Of a stretch of DNA of 64,000 nucleotides, positions 1 through 13,023 are shown piece by piece. The DNA comes from Hydractinia symbiolongicarpus (Eukaryota; Cnidaria; Hydrozoa; Anthoathecata; Hydractiniidae): positions 16,556,001-16,620,000 of the forward strand of contig NC_079883.1 of assembly GCF_029227915.1 (NCBI RefSeq). The letters are read 5' to 3'. Position numbers and translations under genes: made by a program. Within the stretch, counting starts at the first letter, position 1, and the number at the start of each line of letters is the position of its first letter. The notes beneath the pieces are model-generated. The model was not told where the DNA came from and searched no databases. It saw only the letters and a program-made list of their open reading frames with translations.

Positions 1-1822
1 TATGGCATTTTGCAGCTTAATAAAGGTCTTACACACAAATGGCGTTGTTCCACGTGCCTGGGCGAGTTACGATCGGTCTAATCCTTCCACTCTCATTGGA
101 CTATGACGTCCCAAGTGGTTTTCCATTGCGCCATTGCGTTATAACACCGTCAACTACGTGCACAGGCCTTTAAATGCTGTAATATGGCCTCTTGCAGCAT
201 AATAAAGGCCTTACACACAAATCGCGTTGTTCTACATGCCTGCGCGAGTTGCGATAGGTGTAATCCCTCCACTCTCATTGGACTATGACGTCCCAAGTGG
301 TTTTCCATTGCGCCATGGCGTTATCACACCGTCAACTACAGGTACAGGCCTGTAAAATCTGTGATATGGCCTCTTGCAGCATAATAAAAGCCTTTAACGT
401 ATATCACGTGGTTGCACGTGCCTGCACTAGTTACGATCGGACTAATCCCTCCACTCTCAATGGACTACGACGTCCAAAGTTGTTTTCCATTGCGCCATGA
501 CTTTATAACACCGTCAACTACAGGTACAGGCCTGTAAAGGCTGCAACATGGCCTCTTGCAGCCTAATAAAGGTTGTACACACAAATCGCGGTGTTCCACG
601 TGCCTGGGGGAGTTACGATCAATCTAATCCCTCCACTCTCATTGGACTATGACGTCCCAAGTGGTTTTTCATTGCGCCATGGCGTTATAACACCGTCAAC
701 TACGGGTACAGGCCTCAAAAGGCTGTAATATGGTCATTTGCAGCCTAACAAAGGCCTTTCACGTATATCACGTGCTTGCACGTGCCTGCGCAGGTTACCG
801 TTGGTCTAATTATTCCACCCTCAATGGACTACGACGTCCCAATTTGCTTTCCATTGCGCCATGACTTTATAACACCGTCAACTACGTGTACAGGCGTCTA
901 AAGGCTGTACTATGGCATTTTGCAGCCTAATAAAGGTCGTACACACAAACCAAGTTGTTCCACGTGCCTGCACTAGTTACGATCGGACTAATCCCTCCAC
1001 TCTCATTAGACTACGACGTCCAAAGTTGTTTTCCATTGCGCCATGACTTTATAACACCGTCAACTACGGGTACAGGCCTCAAAAGGCTGTGATATGGCCT
1101 CTTGCAGCCTAATAAAGGCCTTACACGTATATCACGTGGTCGCACGTGCCTGCGCAAGTTACCATTGGTCTAATCCTTCCACTTTCATTGGACTATGACG
1201 TCCCAATTGGTTTTCCATTGCGCGATGGCGTTATAACACCGTCAACTACGGGTGCAGGCCTCCAAAGGCTGTAATATGGCCTCTTGCAGCCTAATAAAGG
1301 CCTAACACGTATATCACGTGGTCGCACGTGCCTGCGCAAGTTACCATTGGTCTAATCCTTCTACTCTCAATGGACTAGGACGTCCCAAGTTGTTTTCCAT
1401 TGCGTCACGGCTTTATAACACCGTCAACTACGTGTACAAGCCTCTAAAAGGCTGTACTATGGCATTTTGCAGCTTAATAAAGGTCGTGCACACAAATCGC
1501 AGTGTTCCACGTGCCTGGGGGAGTTACGATCAATCTAATCCCTCCACTCTCATTGGACTATGACGTCCCAATTGGTTTTCCATTGCGCGATGGCGTTATA
1601 ACACCGTCAACTACGGGTGCAGGCCTCCAAAGGCTGTAATATGGCCTCTTGCAGCCTAATAAAGGCCTAACACGTATATCACGTGGTCACACGTGCCTGC
1701 GCAAGTTACCATTGGTCTAATCCTTCCACTCTCAATGGACTAGGACGTCCCAAGTTGCTTTCCATTGCGTCACAGCTCTATAACACCGTCAACTACGTGC
1801 ACAGGCCTTTAAAGGCTGTAAT

Positions 1823-2010
1823 ATGGCCTCTTGCAGCATAATAAAGGCCTTACACACAAATCGCGTTGTTCTACATGCCTGGGCGAGTTACGATCGGTCT
1901 AATCCCTCCACTCTCATTAGACTATGACTAGGACGTCCCAAGTTGCTTTCCATTGCGTCACAGCTTCATCACACCGTCAACTACGTGCACAGGCTATTAA
2001 AGGCTGTAAT
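1823..2010 (+). repeat. 188-bp length-variant monomer (TGACTA junction)
   Basis: The distance between monomer starts is 188 bp rather than 182. At 1920-1938 the sequence reads GACTATGACTAGGACGTCC, in which a B-type end (GACTATGAC) is followed by an A-type end (GACTAGGACG), giving 6 extra bases. This looks like an out-of-register junction between two monomer types. The same junction occurs seven times in the window, with its ATGACTAGG at 1924, 7017, 11382, 12836, 13752, 16845 and 19027. All lie left of 19.1 kb, so it was copied by later block duplications. Confidence 0.9.
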
Positions 2011-2189
2011 ATGGCCTTTTGCGGCCTACTAAAGGTCGTACACACAAATCGTGTTGTTCCACGTGCCTGCGCGAGTTGCGATAGGTCTAATCCCTCCACT
2101 CTCATTGGACTATGACGTCCCAAGTGGTTTTCCATTGCGCCATGGCGTCACACCGTCAACTACAGGTACAGGCATGTAAAGTCTGTAAT
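2011..2189 (+). repeat. 179-bp length-variant monomer
   Basis: The usual GGCGTTATCACACC reads GGCGTCACACC near 2143, a 3-bp loss, so this monomer is 179 bp. The same variant is present at 7104-7282, which accounts for its inclusion in the 5,093-bp copy. It is not seen in the related monomers at 10.1, 11.6, 13.9 or 15.2 kb, which keep GGCGTTATCACACC. Confidence 0.87.
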
Positions 2190-2242
2190 ATGGCCTTTTG
2201 CAGCATAATAAGCGCTTTTCACGTATATCACGTGCTTGCACG

Positions 2243-3569
2243 TGCCTGCGCGAGTTGCGATAGGTGTAATCCCTCCACTCTCATTGGACTATGACGTCCC
2301 AAGTGGTTTTCCATTGCGCCATGGCGTTATCACACCGTCAACTACAGGTACAGGCCTGTAAAATCTGTGATATGGCCTCTTGCAGCATAATAAAAGCCTT
2401 TAACGTATATCACGTGGTTGCACGTGCCTGCACTAGTTACGATCGGACTAATCCCTCCACTCTCAATGGACTACGACGTCCAAAGTTGTTTTCCATTGCG
2501 CCAAGACTTTATAACACCGTCAACTACAGGTACAGGCCTGTAAAGGCTGCAACATGGCCTCTTGCAGCCTAATAAAGGTTGTACACACAAATCGCGGTGT
2601 TCCACGTGCCTGGTTGAGTTACGATCAATCTAATCCCTCCACTCTCATTGGACTATGACGTCCCAAGTGGTTTTTCATTGCGCCATGGCGTTATAACACC
2701 GTCAACTACGGGTACAGGCCTCAAAAGGCTGTAATATGGTCATTTGCAGCCTAACAAAGGCCTTTCACGTATATCACGTGCTTGCACGTGCCTGCGCAGG
2801 TTACCGTTGGTCTAATTATTCCACCCTCAATGGACTACGACGTCCCAATTTGCTTTCCATTGCGCCATGACTTTATAACACCGTCAACTACGTGTACAGG
2901 CGTCTAAAGGCTGTACTATGGCATTTTGCAGCCTAATAAAGGTCGTACACACAAACCAAGTTGTTCCACGTGCCTGCACTAGTTACGATCGGACTAATCC
3001 CTCCACTCTCATTAGACTACGACGTCCAAAGTTGTTTTCCATTGCGCCATGACTTTATAACACCGTCAACTACGGGTACAGGCCTCAAAAGGCTGTGATA
3101 TGGCCTCTTGCAGCCTAATAAAGGCCTTACACGTATATCACGTGGTCGCACGTGCCTTCGCAAGTTACCATTGGTCTAATCCTTCCACTCTCATTGGACT
3201 ATGACGTCCCAATTGGTTTTCCATTGCGCGATGGCGTTATAACACCGTCAACTACGGGTGCAGGCCTCCAAAGGCTGTAATATGGCCTCTTGCAGCCTAA
3301 TAAAGGCCTAACACGTATATCACGTGGTCGCACGTGCCTGCGCAAGTTACCATTGGTCTAATCCTTCTACTCTCAATGGACTAGGACGTCCCAAGTTGTT
3401 TTCCATTGCGTCACGGCTTTATAACACCGTCAACTACGTGTACAAGCCTCTAAAAGGCTGTACTATGGCATTTTGCAGCTTAATAAAGGTCGTGCACACA
3501 AATCGCAGTGTTCCACGTGCCTGGGGGAGTTACGATCAATCTAATCCCTCCACTCTCATTGGACTATGA
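2243..3569 (+). repeat. Nested 2,006-bp duplication, partial second unit
   Basis: Copy of 237-1563. It ends near 3569, where this copy reads CCCAAGTGG and the first unit reads CCCAATTGG. It is truncated relative to the full 2,006-bp unit and runs into the 172-bp monomer. Confidence 0.86.
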
Positions 3570-3636
3570 CGTCCCAAGTGGTTTTTCATTGCGCCATGGC
3601 GTTATAACACCGTCAACTACGGGTAAAGGCTGTAAT
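3465..3636 (+). repeat. 172-bp length-variant monomer
   Basis: Between the conserved core and the next monomer start, 10 bases are missing: GGGTAAAGGCTG replaces a longer form ending AGGCCTCAAAAGGCTG. The loss is flanked by short repeated AGGC or AAAGGC stretches, as expected for microhomology or slippage. The monomer also carries one extra A in CTCTAAAAGG earlier in the repeat, which belongs to the preceding boundary. Related 172-bp monomers start at 10380, 11834, 15843, 17297, 22211 and 32030. In those at 11834 and 17297 the junction reads CGCGTACAGGCTG. Confidence 0.88.
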
Positions 3637-5329
3637 ATGGCCTCTTGCAGCCTAATAAAGGCCTTACACGTATATCACGTGGTCGTACGTGCCTGCGCAA
3701 GTTACCATTGGTCTAATCCTTCTACTCTCAATGGACTAGGACGTCCCAAGTTGTTTTCCATTGCGTCACGGCTTTATAACACCGTCAACTACGTGCACAG
3801 GCCTTTAAAGGCTGTAATATGGTCATTTGCAGCCAAACAAAGGCCTTTCACGTATATCACGTGGTTGCACGTGCCTGGGCGAGTTACGATCAATCTAATC
3901 CCTCCACTCTCATTAGACTATGACGTCCCAAGTGGTTTTTTATTGCGCCATGGCGTTATAACACCGTCAACCACGGGTACAGGCCTCAAAAGTCTGTAAT
4001 ATGGCCTCTTGCAGCCTAATAAAGGCCTTACACGTATATCACGTGGTCGTACGTGCCTGCGCAAGTTACCATTGGTCTAATCCTTCTACTCTCAATGGAC
4101 TAGGACGTTCCAAGTTGTTTTCCATTGCGTCACGGCTTTATAACACCGTCAACTACGTGCACAGGCCTTTAAAGGCTGTAATATGGTCATTTGCAGCCTA
4201 ACAAAGGCCTTTCACGTATATCACGTGGTTGCACGTGCCTGGGCAAGTTACGAGCGGACTAATCCCTCCAATGTCATTGGACTATGACGTCCCAAGTGGT
4301 TTTCCATTGCGCCATGGCGTTATAACACCGGCAACTACGCGTACAGGCCTCAAAAGACTGTAATATGGCCTCTTGCAGCAAAATAAAGGCCTTTCACGTA
4401 TATCACGTGCTTGCACGTGCCTGCTCAGGTTACCGTTGGTCTAATTTTTCCACTCTTAATGGACTACGACGTCTCAAGTGGTTTTCCATTGCGCCATGGC
4501 GATATAACACCGTCAACTACGGGTGCAGGCCTCCAAAGGCTATAATATGGCCTCTTGCAGCATAAGAAAGGCCTTACACGTATATCATGTGTTTCCACGT
4601 GCCTATGCAGGTTACCATTGGTCTAATTATTCCACTCTCAATGGACTACGACGTCCCAAATTGTTTTCCATTGCGCCATGACTTTATAACACCGTCAACT
4701 ACAGGTACAGGCCTCTAAAGGCTGTAACATGGCCTCTTGCAGCCTAATAAAGGTCGTACACGCAAATCGCGTTGTTCCACGTGCCTGCGCGAGTTACGAT
4801 CAATATAATCCCTCCACTCTCATTAGACTATGACGTCCCAAGTGGTTTTTCCATTGCGCCATTGCGTTATAACACCGTCAACTACAGATACAGGCCTCAA
4901 AAGGCTGTAATATGGCCTCTTGCAGCATAATAAAGGCCTTTCACGTTTATCACGTGCTTGCACGTGCCTGCACAGGTTACCGTTGGTCTAATTATTCCAC
5001 TCTCAATGGACTACGACGTCCCAAGAAATTTTCCATTGCGCCATATCTTTATAACAGCGTCAACTACGTCTACAGGCCTCTAAAAGGCTGTACTATGGCA
5101 TTTTGCAGCTTAATAAAGGTCTTACACACAAATGGCGTTGTTCCACGTGCCTGGGCGAGTTACGATCGGTCTAATCCTTCCACTCTCATTGGACTATGAC
5201 GTCCCAAGTGGTTTTCCATTGCGCCATTGCGTTATAACACCGTCAACTACGTGCACAGGCCTTTAAATGCTGTAATATGGCCTCTTGCAGCATAATAAAG
5301 GCCTTACACACAAATCGCGTTGTTCTACA

Positions 5330-7335
5330 TGCCTGCGCGAGTTGCGATAGGTGTAATCCCTCCACTCTCATTGGACTATGACGTCCCAAGTGGTTTTCCA
5401 TTGCGCCATGGCGTTATCACACCGTCAACTACAGGTACAGGCCTGTAAAATCTGTGATATGGCCTCTTGCAGCATAATAAAAGCCTTTAACGTATATCAC
5501 GTGGTTGCACGTGCCTGCACTAGTTACGATCGGACTAATCCCTCCACTCTCAATGGACTACGACGTCCAAAGTTGTTTTCCATTGCGCCATGACTTTATA
5601 ACACCGTCAACTACAGGTACAGGCCTGTAAAGGCTGCAACATGGCCTCTTGCAGCCTAATAAAGGTTGTACACACAAATCGCGGTGTTCCACGTGCCTGG
5701 GGGAGTTACGATCAATCTAATCCCTCCACTCTCATTGGACTATGACGTCCCAAGTGGTTTTTCATTGCGCCATGGCGTTATAACACCGTCAACTACGGGT
5801 ACAGGCCTCAAAAGGCTGTAATATGGTTATTTGCAGCCTAACAAAGGCCTTTCACGTATATCACGTGCTTGCACGTGCCTGCGCAGGTTACCGTTGGTCT
5901 AATTATTCCACCCTCAATGGACTACGACGTCCCAATTTGCTTTCCATTGCGCCATGACTTTATAACACCGTCAACTACGTGTACAGGCGTCTAAAGGCTG
6001 TACTATGGCATTTTGCAGCCTAATAAAGGTCGTACACACAAACCAAGTTGTTCCACGTGCCTGCACTAGTTACGATCGGACTAATCCCTCCACTCTCATT
6101 AGACTACGACGTCCAAAGTTGTTTTCCATTGCGCCATGACTTTATAACACCGTCAACTACGGGTACAGGCCTCAAAAGGCTGTGATATGGCCTCTTGCAG
6201 CCTAATAAAGGCCTTACACGTATATCACGTGGTCGCACGTGCCTGCGCAAGTTACCATTGGTCTAATCCTTCCACTTTCATTGGACTATGACGTCCCAAT
6301 TGGTTTTCCATTGCGCGATGGCGTTATAACACCGTCAACTACGGGTGCAGGCCTCCAAAGGCTGTAATATGGCCTCTTGCAGCCTAATAAAGGCCTAACA
6401 CGTATATCACGTGGTCGCACGTGCCTGCGCAAGTTACCATTGGTCTAATCCTTCTACTCTCAATGGACTAGGACGTCCCAAGTTGTTTTCCATTGCGTCA
6501 CGGCTTTATAACACCGTCAACTACGTGTACAAGCCTCTAAAAGGCTGTACTATGGCATTTTGCAGCTTAATAAAGGTCGTGCACACAAATCGCAGTGTTC
6601 CACGTGCCTGGGGGAGTTACGATCAATCTAATCCCTCCACTCTCATTGGACTATGACGTCCCAATTGGTTTTCCATTGCGCGATGGCGTTATAACACCGT
6701 CAACTACGGGTGCAGGCCTCCAAAGGCTGTAATATGGCCTCTTGCAGCCTAATAAAGGCCTAACACGTATATCACGTGGTCACACGTGCCTGCGCAAGTT
6801 ACCATTGGTCTAATCCTTCCACTCTCAATGGACTAGGACGTCCCAAGTTGCTTTCCATTGCGTCACAGCTCTATAACACCGTCAACTACGTGCACAGGCC
6901 TTTAAAGGCTGTAATATGGCCTCTTGCAGCATAATAAAGGCCTTACACACAAATCGCGTTGTTCTACATGCCTGGGCGAGTTACGATCGGTCTAATCCCT
7001 CCACTCTCATTAGACTATGACTAGGACGTCCCAAGTTGCTTTCCATTGCGTCACAGCTTCATCACACCGTCAACTACGTGCACAGGCTATTAAAGGCTGT
7101 AATATGGCCTTTTGCGGCCTACTAAAGGTCGTACACACAAATCGTGTTGTTCCACGTGCCTGCGCGAGTTGCGATAGGTCTAATCCCTCCACTCTCATTG
7201 GACTATGACGTCCCAAGTGGTTTTCCATTGCGCCATGGCGTCACACCGTCAACTACAGGTACAGGCATGTAAAGTCTGTAATATGGCCTTTTGCAGCATA
7301 ATAAGCGCTTTTCACGTATATCACGTGCTTGCACG
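5330..7335 (+). repeat. Nested 2,006-bp unit inside copy 2 of the 5.1-kb block
   Basis: Counterpart of 237-2242 at offset 5,093. Its partial partner runs from 7336 to about 8617, where the 354-bp deletion begins. The same length-variant monomers sit at the same relative places. Confidence 0.85.
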
Positions 7336-8617
7336 TGCCTGCGCGAGTTGCGATAGGTGTAATCCCTCCACTCTCATTGGACTATGACGTCCCAAGTGGT
7401 TTTCCATTGCGCCATGGCGTTATCACACCGTCAACTACAGGTACAGGCCTGTAAAATCTGTGATATGGCCTCTTGCAGCATAATAAAAGCCTTTAACGTA
7501 TATCACGTGGTTGCACGTGCCTGCACTAGTTACGATCGGACTAATCCCTCCACTCTCAATGGACTACGACGTCCAAAGTTGTTTTCCATTGCGCCATGAC
7601 TTTATAACACCGTCAACTACAGGTACAGGCCTGTAAAGGCTGCAACATGGCCTCTTGCAGCCTAATAAAGGTTGTACACACAAATCGCGGTGTTCCACGT
7701 GCCTGGGGGAGTTACGATCAATCTAATCCCTCCACTCTCATTGGACTATGACGTCCCAAGTGGTTTTTCATTGCGCCATGGCGTTATAACACCGTCAACT
7801 ACGGGTACAGGCCTCAAAAGGCTGTAATATGGTCATTTGCAGCCTAACAAAGGCCTTTCACGTATATCACGTGCTTGCACGTGCCTGCGCAGGTTACCGT
7901 TGGTCTAATTATTCCACCCTCAATGGACTACGACGTCCCAATTTGCTTTCCATTGCGCCATGACTTTATAACACCGTCAACTACGTGTACAGGCGTCTAA
8001 AGGCTGTACTATGGCATTTTGCAGCCTAATAAAGGTCGTACACACAAACCAAGTTGTTCCACGTGCCTGCACTAGTTACGATCGGACTAATCCCTCCACT
8101 CTCATTAGACTACGACGTCCAAAGTTGTTTTCCATTGCGCCATGACTTTATAACACCGTCAACTACGGGTACAGGCCTCAAAAGGCTGTGATATGGCCTC
8201 TTGCAGCCTAATAAAGGCCTTACACGTATATCACGTGGTCGCACGTGCCTGCGCAAGTTACCATTGGTCTAATCCTTCCACTCTCATTGGACTATGACGT
8301 CCCAATTGGTTTTCCATTGCGCGATGGCGTTATAACACCGTCAACTACGGGTGCAGGCCTCCAAAGGCTGTAATATGGCCTCTTGCATCCTAATAAAGGC
8401 CTAACACGTATATCACGTGGTCGCACGTGCCTGCGCAAGTTACCATTGGTCTAATCCTTCTACTCTCAATGGACTAGGACGTCCCAAGTTGTTTTCCATT
8501 GCGTCACGGCTTTAAAACACCGTCAACTACGTGTACAAGCCTCTAAAAGGCTGTACTATGGCATTTTGCAGCTTAATAAAGGTCGTGCACACAAATCGCA
8601 GTGTTCCACGTGCCTGG
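7336..8617 (+). repeat. Nested 2,006-bp duplication, partial second unit in copy 2
   Basis: Counterpart of 2243-3524. It runs into the deletion junction of the second 5.1-kb copy. Small private changes are present, such as TTGCATCC near 8386 and GGCTTTAAAACACC near 8509. Confidence 0.83.
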
Positions 8618-9665
8618 GGGAGTTACAATCAATCTAATCCCTCCACTCTCATTAGACTATGACGTCCCAAGTGGTTTTTTATTGCGCCATGGCGTTATAA
8701 CACCGTCAACCACGGGTACAGGCCTCAAAAGTCTGTAATATGGCCTCTTGCAGCCTAATAAAGGCCTTACACGTATATCACGTGGTCGTACGTGCCTGCG
8801 CAAGTTACCATTGGTCTAATCCTTCTACTCTCAATGGACTAGGACGTTCCAAGTTGTTTTCCATTGCGTCACGGCTTTATAACACCGTCAACTACGTGCA
8901 CAGGCCTTTAAAGGCTGTAATATGGTCATTTGCAGCCTAACAAAGGCCTTTCACGTATATCACGTGGTTGCACGTGCCTGGGCAAGTTACGAGCGGACTA
9001 ATCCCTCCAATGTCATTGGACTATGACGTCCCAAGTGGTTTTCCATTGCGCCATGGCGTTATAACACCGTCAACTACGCGTACAGGCCTCAAAAGACTGT
9101 AATATGGCCTCTTGCAGCAAAATAAAGGCCTTTCACGTATATCACGTGCTTGCACGTGCCTGCTCAGGTTACCGTTGGTCTAATTTTTCCACTCTTAATG
9201 GACTACGACGTCTCAAGTGGTTTTCCATTGCGCCATGGCGATATAACACCGTCAACTACGGGTGCAGGCCTCCAAAGGCTATAATATGGCCTCTTGCAGC
9301 ATAAGAAAGGCCTTACACGTATATCATGTGTTTCCACGTGCCTATGCAGGTTACCATTGGTCTAATTATTCCACTCTCAATGGACTACGACGTCCCAAAT
9401 TGTTTTCCATTGCGCCATGACTTTATAACACCGTCAACTACAGGTACAGGCCTCTAAAGGCTGTAACATGGCCTCTTGCAGCCTAATAAAGGTCGTACAC
9501 GCAAATCGCGTTGTTCCACGTGCCTGGGCGAGTTACGATCAATCTAATCCCTCCACTCTCATTAGACTATGACGTCCCAAGTGGTTTTTCCATTGCGCCA
9601 TTGCGTTATAACACCGTCAACTACAGATACAGGCCTCAAAAGGCTGTAATATGGCCTCTTGCAGC

Positions 9666-10115
9666 CTAATAAAGGCCTTACACGTATATCACGTAGTCGT
9701 ACGTGCCTGCGCAAGTTACCATTGGTCTAATCCTTCTACTCTCAATAGACTAGGACGTCCCAAGTTGTTTTCCATTGCGTCACAGCTTTATAACACCGTC
9801 AACTACGGGTACAGGCCTCAAAAGGCTGTAATATGGCCTCTTGGAGCATAATAAAGGCCTTACACGTATATCACGAGGTCGTACGTGCCTGCGCAAGTTA
9901 CCATTGGTCTAATCCTTCTACTCTCAATGGACTAGGACGTCCCAAGTTGTTTTCCATTGCATCACGGCTTTATAACACCGTCAACTACGTGCACAGGCTA
10001 TTAAAGGCTGTAATATGGCCTTTTGCGGCCTAGTAAAGGTCGTACACACAAATTGCGTTGTTCCACGTGCCTGCGCGAGTTGCGATAGGTCTAATCCCTC
10101 CACTCTCATTGGACT
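9666..10115 (+). repeat. Short linking stretch of A-state monomers
   Basis: About two and a half monomers lie between the 5.1-kb block pair and the 8-monomer duplication. They are A-state monomers with TCAATAGAC or TCAATGGAC signatures, resembling the L6 and L1 types of the right-hand domain. Private changes include CACGTAGTCG near 9691, TTGGAGCAT near 9841 and CACGAGGTCG near 9873. The third carries a CATCACGG core instead of GTCACGG. No gene or other element is visible here. Confidence 0.7.
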
Positions 10116-11569
10116 ATGACGTCCCAAGTGGTTTTCCATTGCGCCATGGCGTTATCACACCGTCAACTACAGGTACAGGCATGTAAAGTCTGTAATATGG
10201 CCTTTTGCAGCATAATAAGCGCTTTTCACGTATATCACGTGCTTGCACGTGCCTGCGCAGGTTACCGCTGGTCCAATTACTCCACTCTCAATGGACTACG
10301 ACGTCTCATGTTGTTTTCCATTGCGCCATGACTTTATAACACCGTCAACTACGTGTACAGGCCTCTAAAAGGCTGTACTATGGCATTTTGCAGCTTAATA
10401 AAGGTCGTGCACACAAATCGCGTTGTTCCACGTGCCTGGGCGAGTTACGATCGGTCTAATCCTTCCACTCTCATTGGACTATGACGTCCCAAGTGGTTTT
10501 CCATTGCGCCATGGCGTTATAACACCGTCAACTACGCGTAAAGGCTGTAATATGGCCTCTTGCAGCATAATAAAGGCCTTTCACGTATATCACGTGCTTG
10601 CACATGCCTGTGCAGGTTACGGTTGGTCTAATTATTCCACTCTCAATGGACTACGACGTCCCAAGTGGTTTTCCATTGCGCCATGGCGTTATAACACCGT
10701 CAACTACGGGTGCAGGCGTCCAAAGGCTGTAATATGGCCTCTTGCAGCCTAATAAAGGCCTTACACGTATATCACGTGCTTGCACGTGCCTGCGCAGGTT
10801 ACCGCTGGTCTAATTACTCCACTCTCAATGGACTACGGCGTCCCATGTTGTTTTCCATTGCGCCATGACTTTATAACACCGTCAACTACGTGTACAGGCC
10901 TCTAAAAGGCTGTACTATGGCATTTTGCAGCTTAATAAAGGTCGTGCACACAAATCGCGTTGTTCCACGTGCCTGGGCGAGTTACGATCGGTCTAATCCT
11001 TCCACTCTCATTGGACTATGACGTCCCAATTGGTTTTCCATTGCGCGATGGCGTTATAACACCGTCAACTACGGGTGCAGGGCTCCAAAGGCTGTAATAT
11101 GGCCTCTTGCAGCCTAATAAAGGCCTAACACGTATATCACGTGGTCGCACGTGCCTGCGCAAGTTACCATTGGTCTAATCCTTCCACTCTCAATGGACTA
11201 GGACGTCCCAAGTTGCTTTCCATTGCGTCACAGCTCTATAACACCGTCAACTACGTGCACAGGCCTTTAAAGGCTGTAATATGGCCTCTTGCAGCATAAT
11301 AAAGGCCTTACACACAAATCGCGTTGTTCTACATGCCTGGGCGAGTTACGATCGGTCTAATCCCTCCACTCTCATTAGACTATGACTAGGACGTCCCAAG
11401 TTGCTTTCCATTGCGTCACAGCTTCATCACACCGTCAACTACGTGCACAGGCTATTAAAGGCTGTAATATGGCCTTTTGCAGCCTAATAAAGGTCGTACA
11501 CGCAAATCGCGTTGTTCCACGTGCCTGGGCGAGTTACGATCAATCTAATCCCTCCACTCTCATTAGACT
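10116..11569 (+). repeat. 1,454-bp 8-monomer repeat, copy 1
   Basis: Matches 11570-13023 at a constant offset of 1,454 bp. The offset equals 8 x 182 minus 2 and is fully explained by the variant monomers inside: one of 172 bp, one of 188 bp, and two with an extra A in CTAAAAGG. The left edge is near 10114, where AGGTCTAATCC differs from CAATCTAATCC upstream of the partner. It contains both CCATGTTG and CTCATGTTG signature monomers. Confidence 0.88.
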
Positions 11570-13023
11570 ATGACGTCCCAAGTGGTTTTCCATTGCGCCA
11601 TGGCGTTATCACACCGTCAACTACAGGTACAGGCATGTAAAGTCTGTAATATGGCCTTTTGCAGCATAATAAGCGCTTTTCACGTATATCACGTGCTTGC
11701 ACGTGCCTGCGCAGGTTACCGCTGGTCCAATTACTCCACTCTCAATGGACTACGACGTCTCATGTTGTTTTCCATTGCGCCATGACTTTATAACACCGTC
11801 AACTACGTGTACAGGCCTCTAAAAGGCTGTACTATGGCATTTTGCAGCTTAATAAAGGTCGTGCACACAAATCGCGTTGTTCCACGTGCCTGGGCGAGTT
11901 ACGATCGGTCTAATCCTTCCACTCTCATTGGACTATGACGTCCCAAGTGGTTTTCCATTGCGCCATGGCGTTATAACACCGTCAACTACGCGTACAGGCT
12001 GTAATATGGCCTCTTGCAGCATAATAAAGGCCTTTCACGTATATCACGTGCTTGCACGTGCCTGTGCAGGTTACCGTTGGTCTAATTATTCCACTCTCAA
12101 TGGACTACGACGTCCCAAGTGGTTTTCCATTGCGCCATGGCGTTATAACACCGTCAACTACGGGTGCAGGCCTCCAAAGGCTGTAATATGGCCTCTTGCA
12201 GCCTAATAAAGGCCTTACACGTATATCACGTGCTTGCACGTGCCTGCGCAGGTTACCGCTGGTCTAATTACTCCACTCTCAATGGACTACGGCGTCCCAT
12301 GTTGTTTTCCATTGCGCCATGACTTTATAACACCGTCAACTACGTGTACAGGCCTCTAAAAGGCTGTACTATGGCATTTTGCAGCTTAATAAAGGTCGTG
12401 CACACAAATCGCGTTGTTCCACGTGCCTGGGCGAGTTACGATCGGTCTAATCCTTCCACTCTCATTGGACTATGACGTCCCAATTGGTTTTCCATTGCGC
12501 GATGGCGTTATAACACCGTCAACTACGGGTGCAGGCCTCCAAAGGCTGTAATATGGCCTCTTGCAGCCTAATAAAGGCCTAACACGTATATCACGTGGTC
12601 GCACGTGCCTGCGCAAGTTACCATTGGTCTAATCCTTCCACTCTCAATGGACTAGGACGTCCCAAGTTGCTTTCCATTGCGTCACAGCTCTATAACACCG
12701 TCAACTACGTGCACAGGCCTTTAAAGGCTGTAATATGGCCTCTTGCAGCATAATAAAGGCCTTACACACAAATCGCGTTGTTCTACATGCCTGGGCGAGT
12801 TACGATCGGTCTAATCCCTCCACTCTCATTAGACTATGACTAGGACGTCCCAAGTTGCTTTCCATTGCGTCACAGCTTCATCACACCGTCAACTACGTGC
12901 ACAGGCTATTAAAGGCTGTAATATGGCCTTTTGCAGCCTAATAAAGGTCGTACACGCAAATCGCGTTGTTCCACGTGCCTGGGCGAGTTACGATCAATCT
13001 AATCCCTCCACTCTCATTAGACT
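11570..13023 (+). repeat. 1,454-bp 8-monomer repeat, copy 2
   Basis: Second tandem copy of 10116-11569. Differences include GCGTACAGGCTG versus GCGTAAAGGCTG at the 172-bp monomer and GCAGGCCTCC versus GCAGGGCTCC or GCAGGCGTCC. After 13023 the sequence changes to a GGTTTTTTATTG monomer and the match stops. Confidence 0.87.

Larger units (their letters stand above)
237..2242 (+). repeat. Nested 2,006-bp duplication, first unit
   Basis: This stretch matches 2243-3569 at an offset of 2,006 bp, covering its first 1,327 bp. The left edge is between CATGCC (235-240) and CGTGCC (2241-2246). Few differences are visible, among them CCATGAC versus CCAAGAC near 497/2503 and GGGGGAG versus GGTTGAG near 609/2613. 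The offset is 11 monomers plus 4 bp, explained by length-variant monomers inside the unit. The same nested pair is present in the second 5.1-kb block at 5330-7335, so the nested duplication came before the larger one. Confidence 0.87.
1..5093 (+). repeat. 5.1-kb satellite block, copy 1
   Basis: Position 1 matches position 5094, and the match continues at a constant offset of 5,093 bp (28 monomers minus 3 bp) through about 3550, then at 4,739 bp to about 4926. The block contains a nested 2,006-bp duplication and the length-variant monomers of 188, 179 and 172 bp. The left edge is the window edge, so the true start may lie outside. Its last monomer type (the ATTTTCCATTGCGCCATATC variant near 5030) recurs near 14.5, 19.8 and 21.05 kb, linking this block to the next one. 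Confidence 0.9.
5094..9665 (+). repeat. 5.1-kb satellite block, copy 2, with 354-bp deletion
   Basis: This is a tandem copy of 1-4926. The offset to copy 1 drops from 5,093 to 4,739 bp between about 8618 and 8654, so 354 bp (two monomers, one of them the 172-bp type) are missing here relative to copy 1. The junction lies between the GGGGGAG signature and the CATTAGAC signature, in sequence common to both parent monomers. Matching ends at about 9665, where copy 1 has GCAGCATAATA and this copy has GCAGCCTAATA. Scattered single-base differences are seen, for example near 4330/9069 and 4788/9527. Confidence 0.88.
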
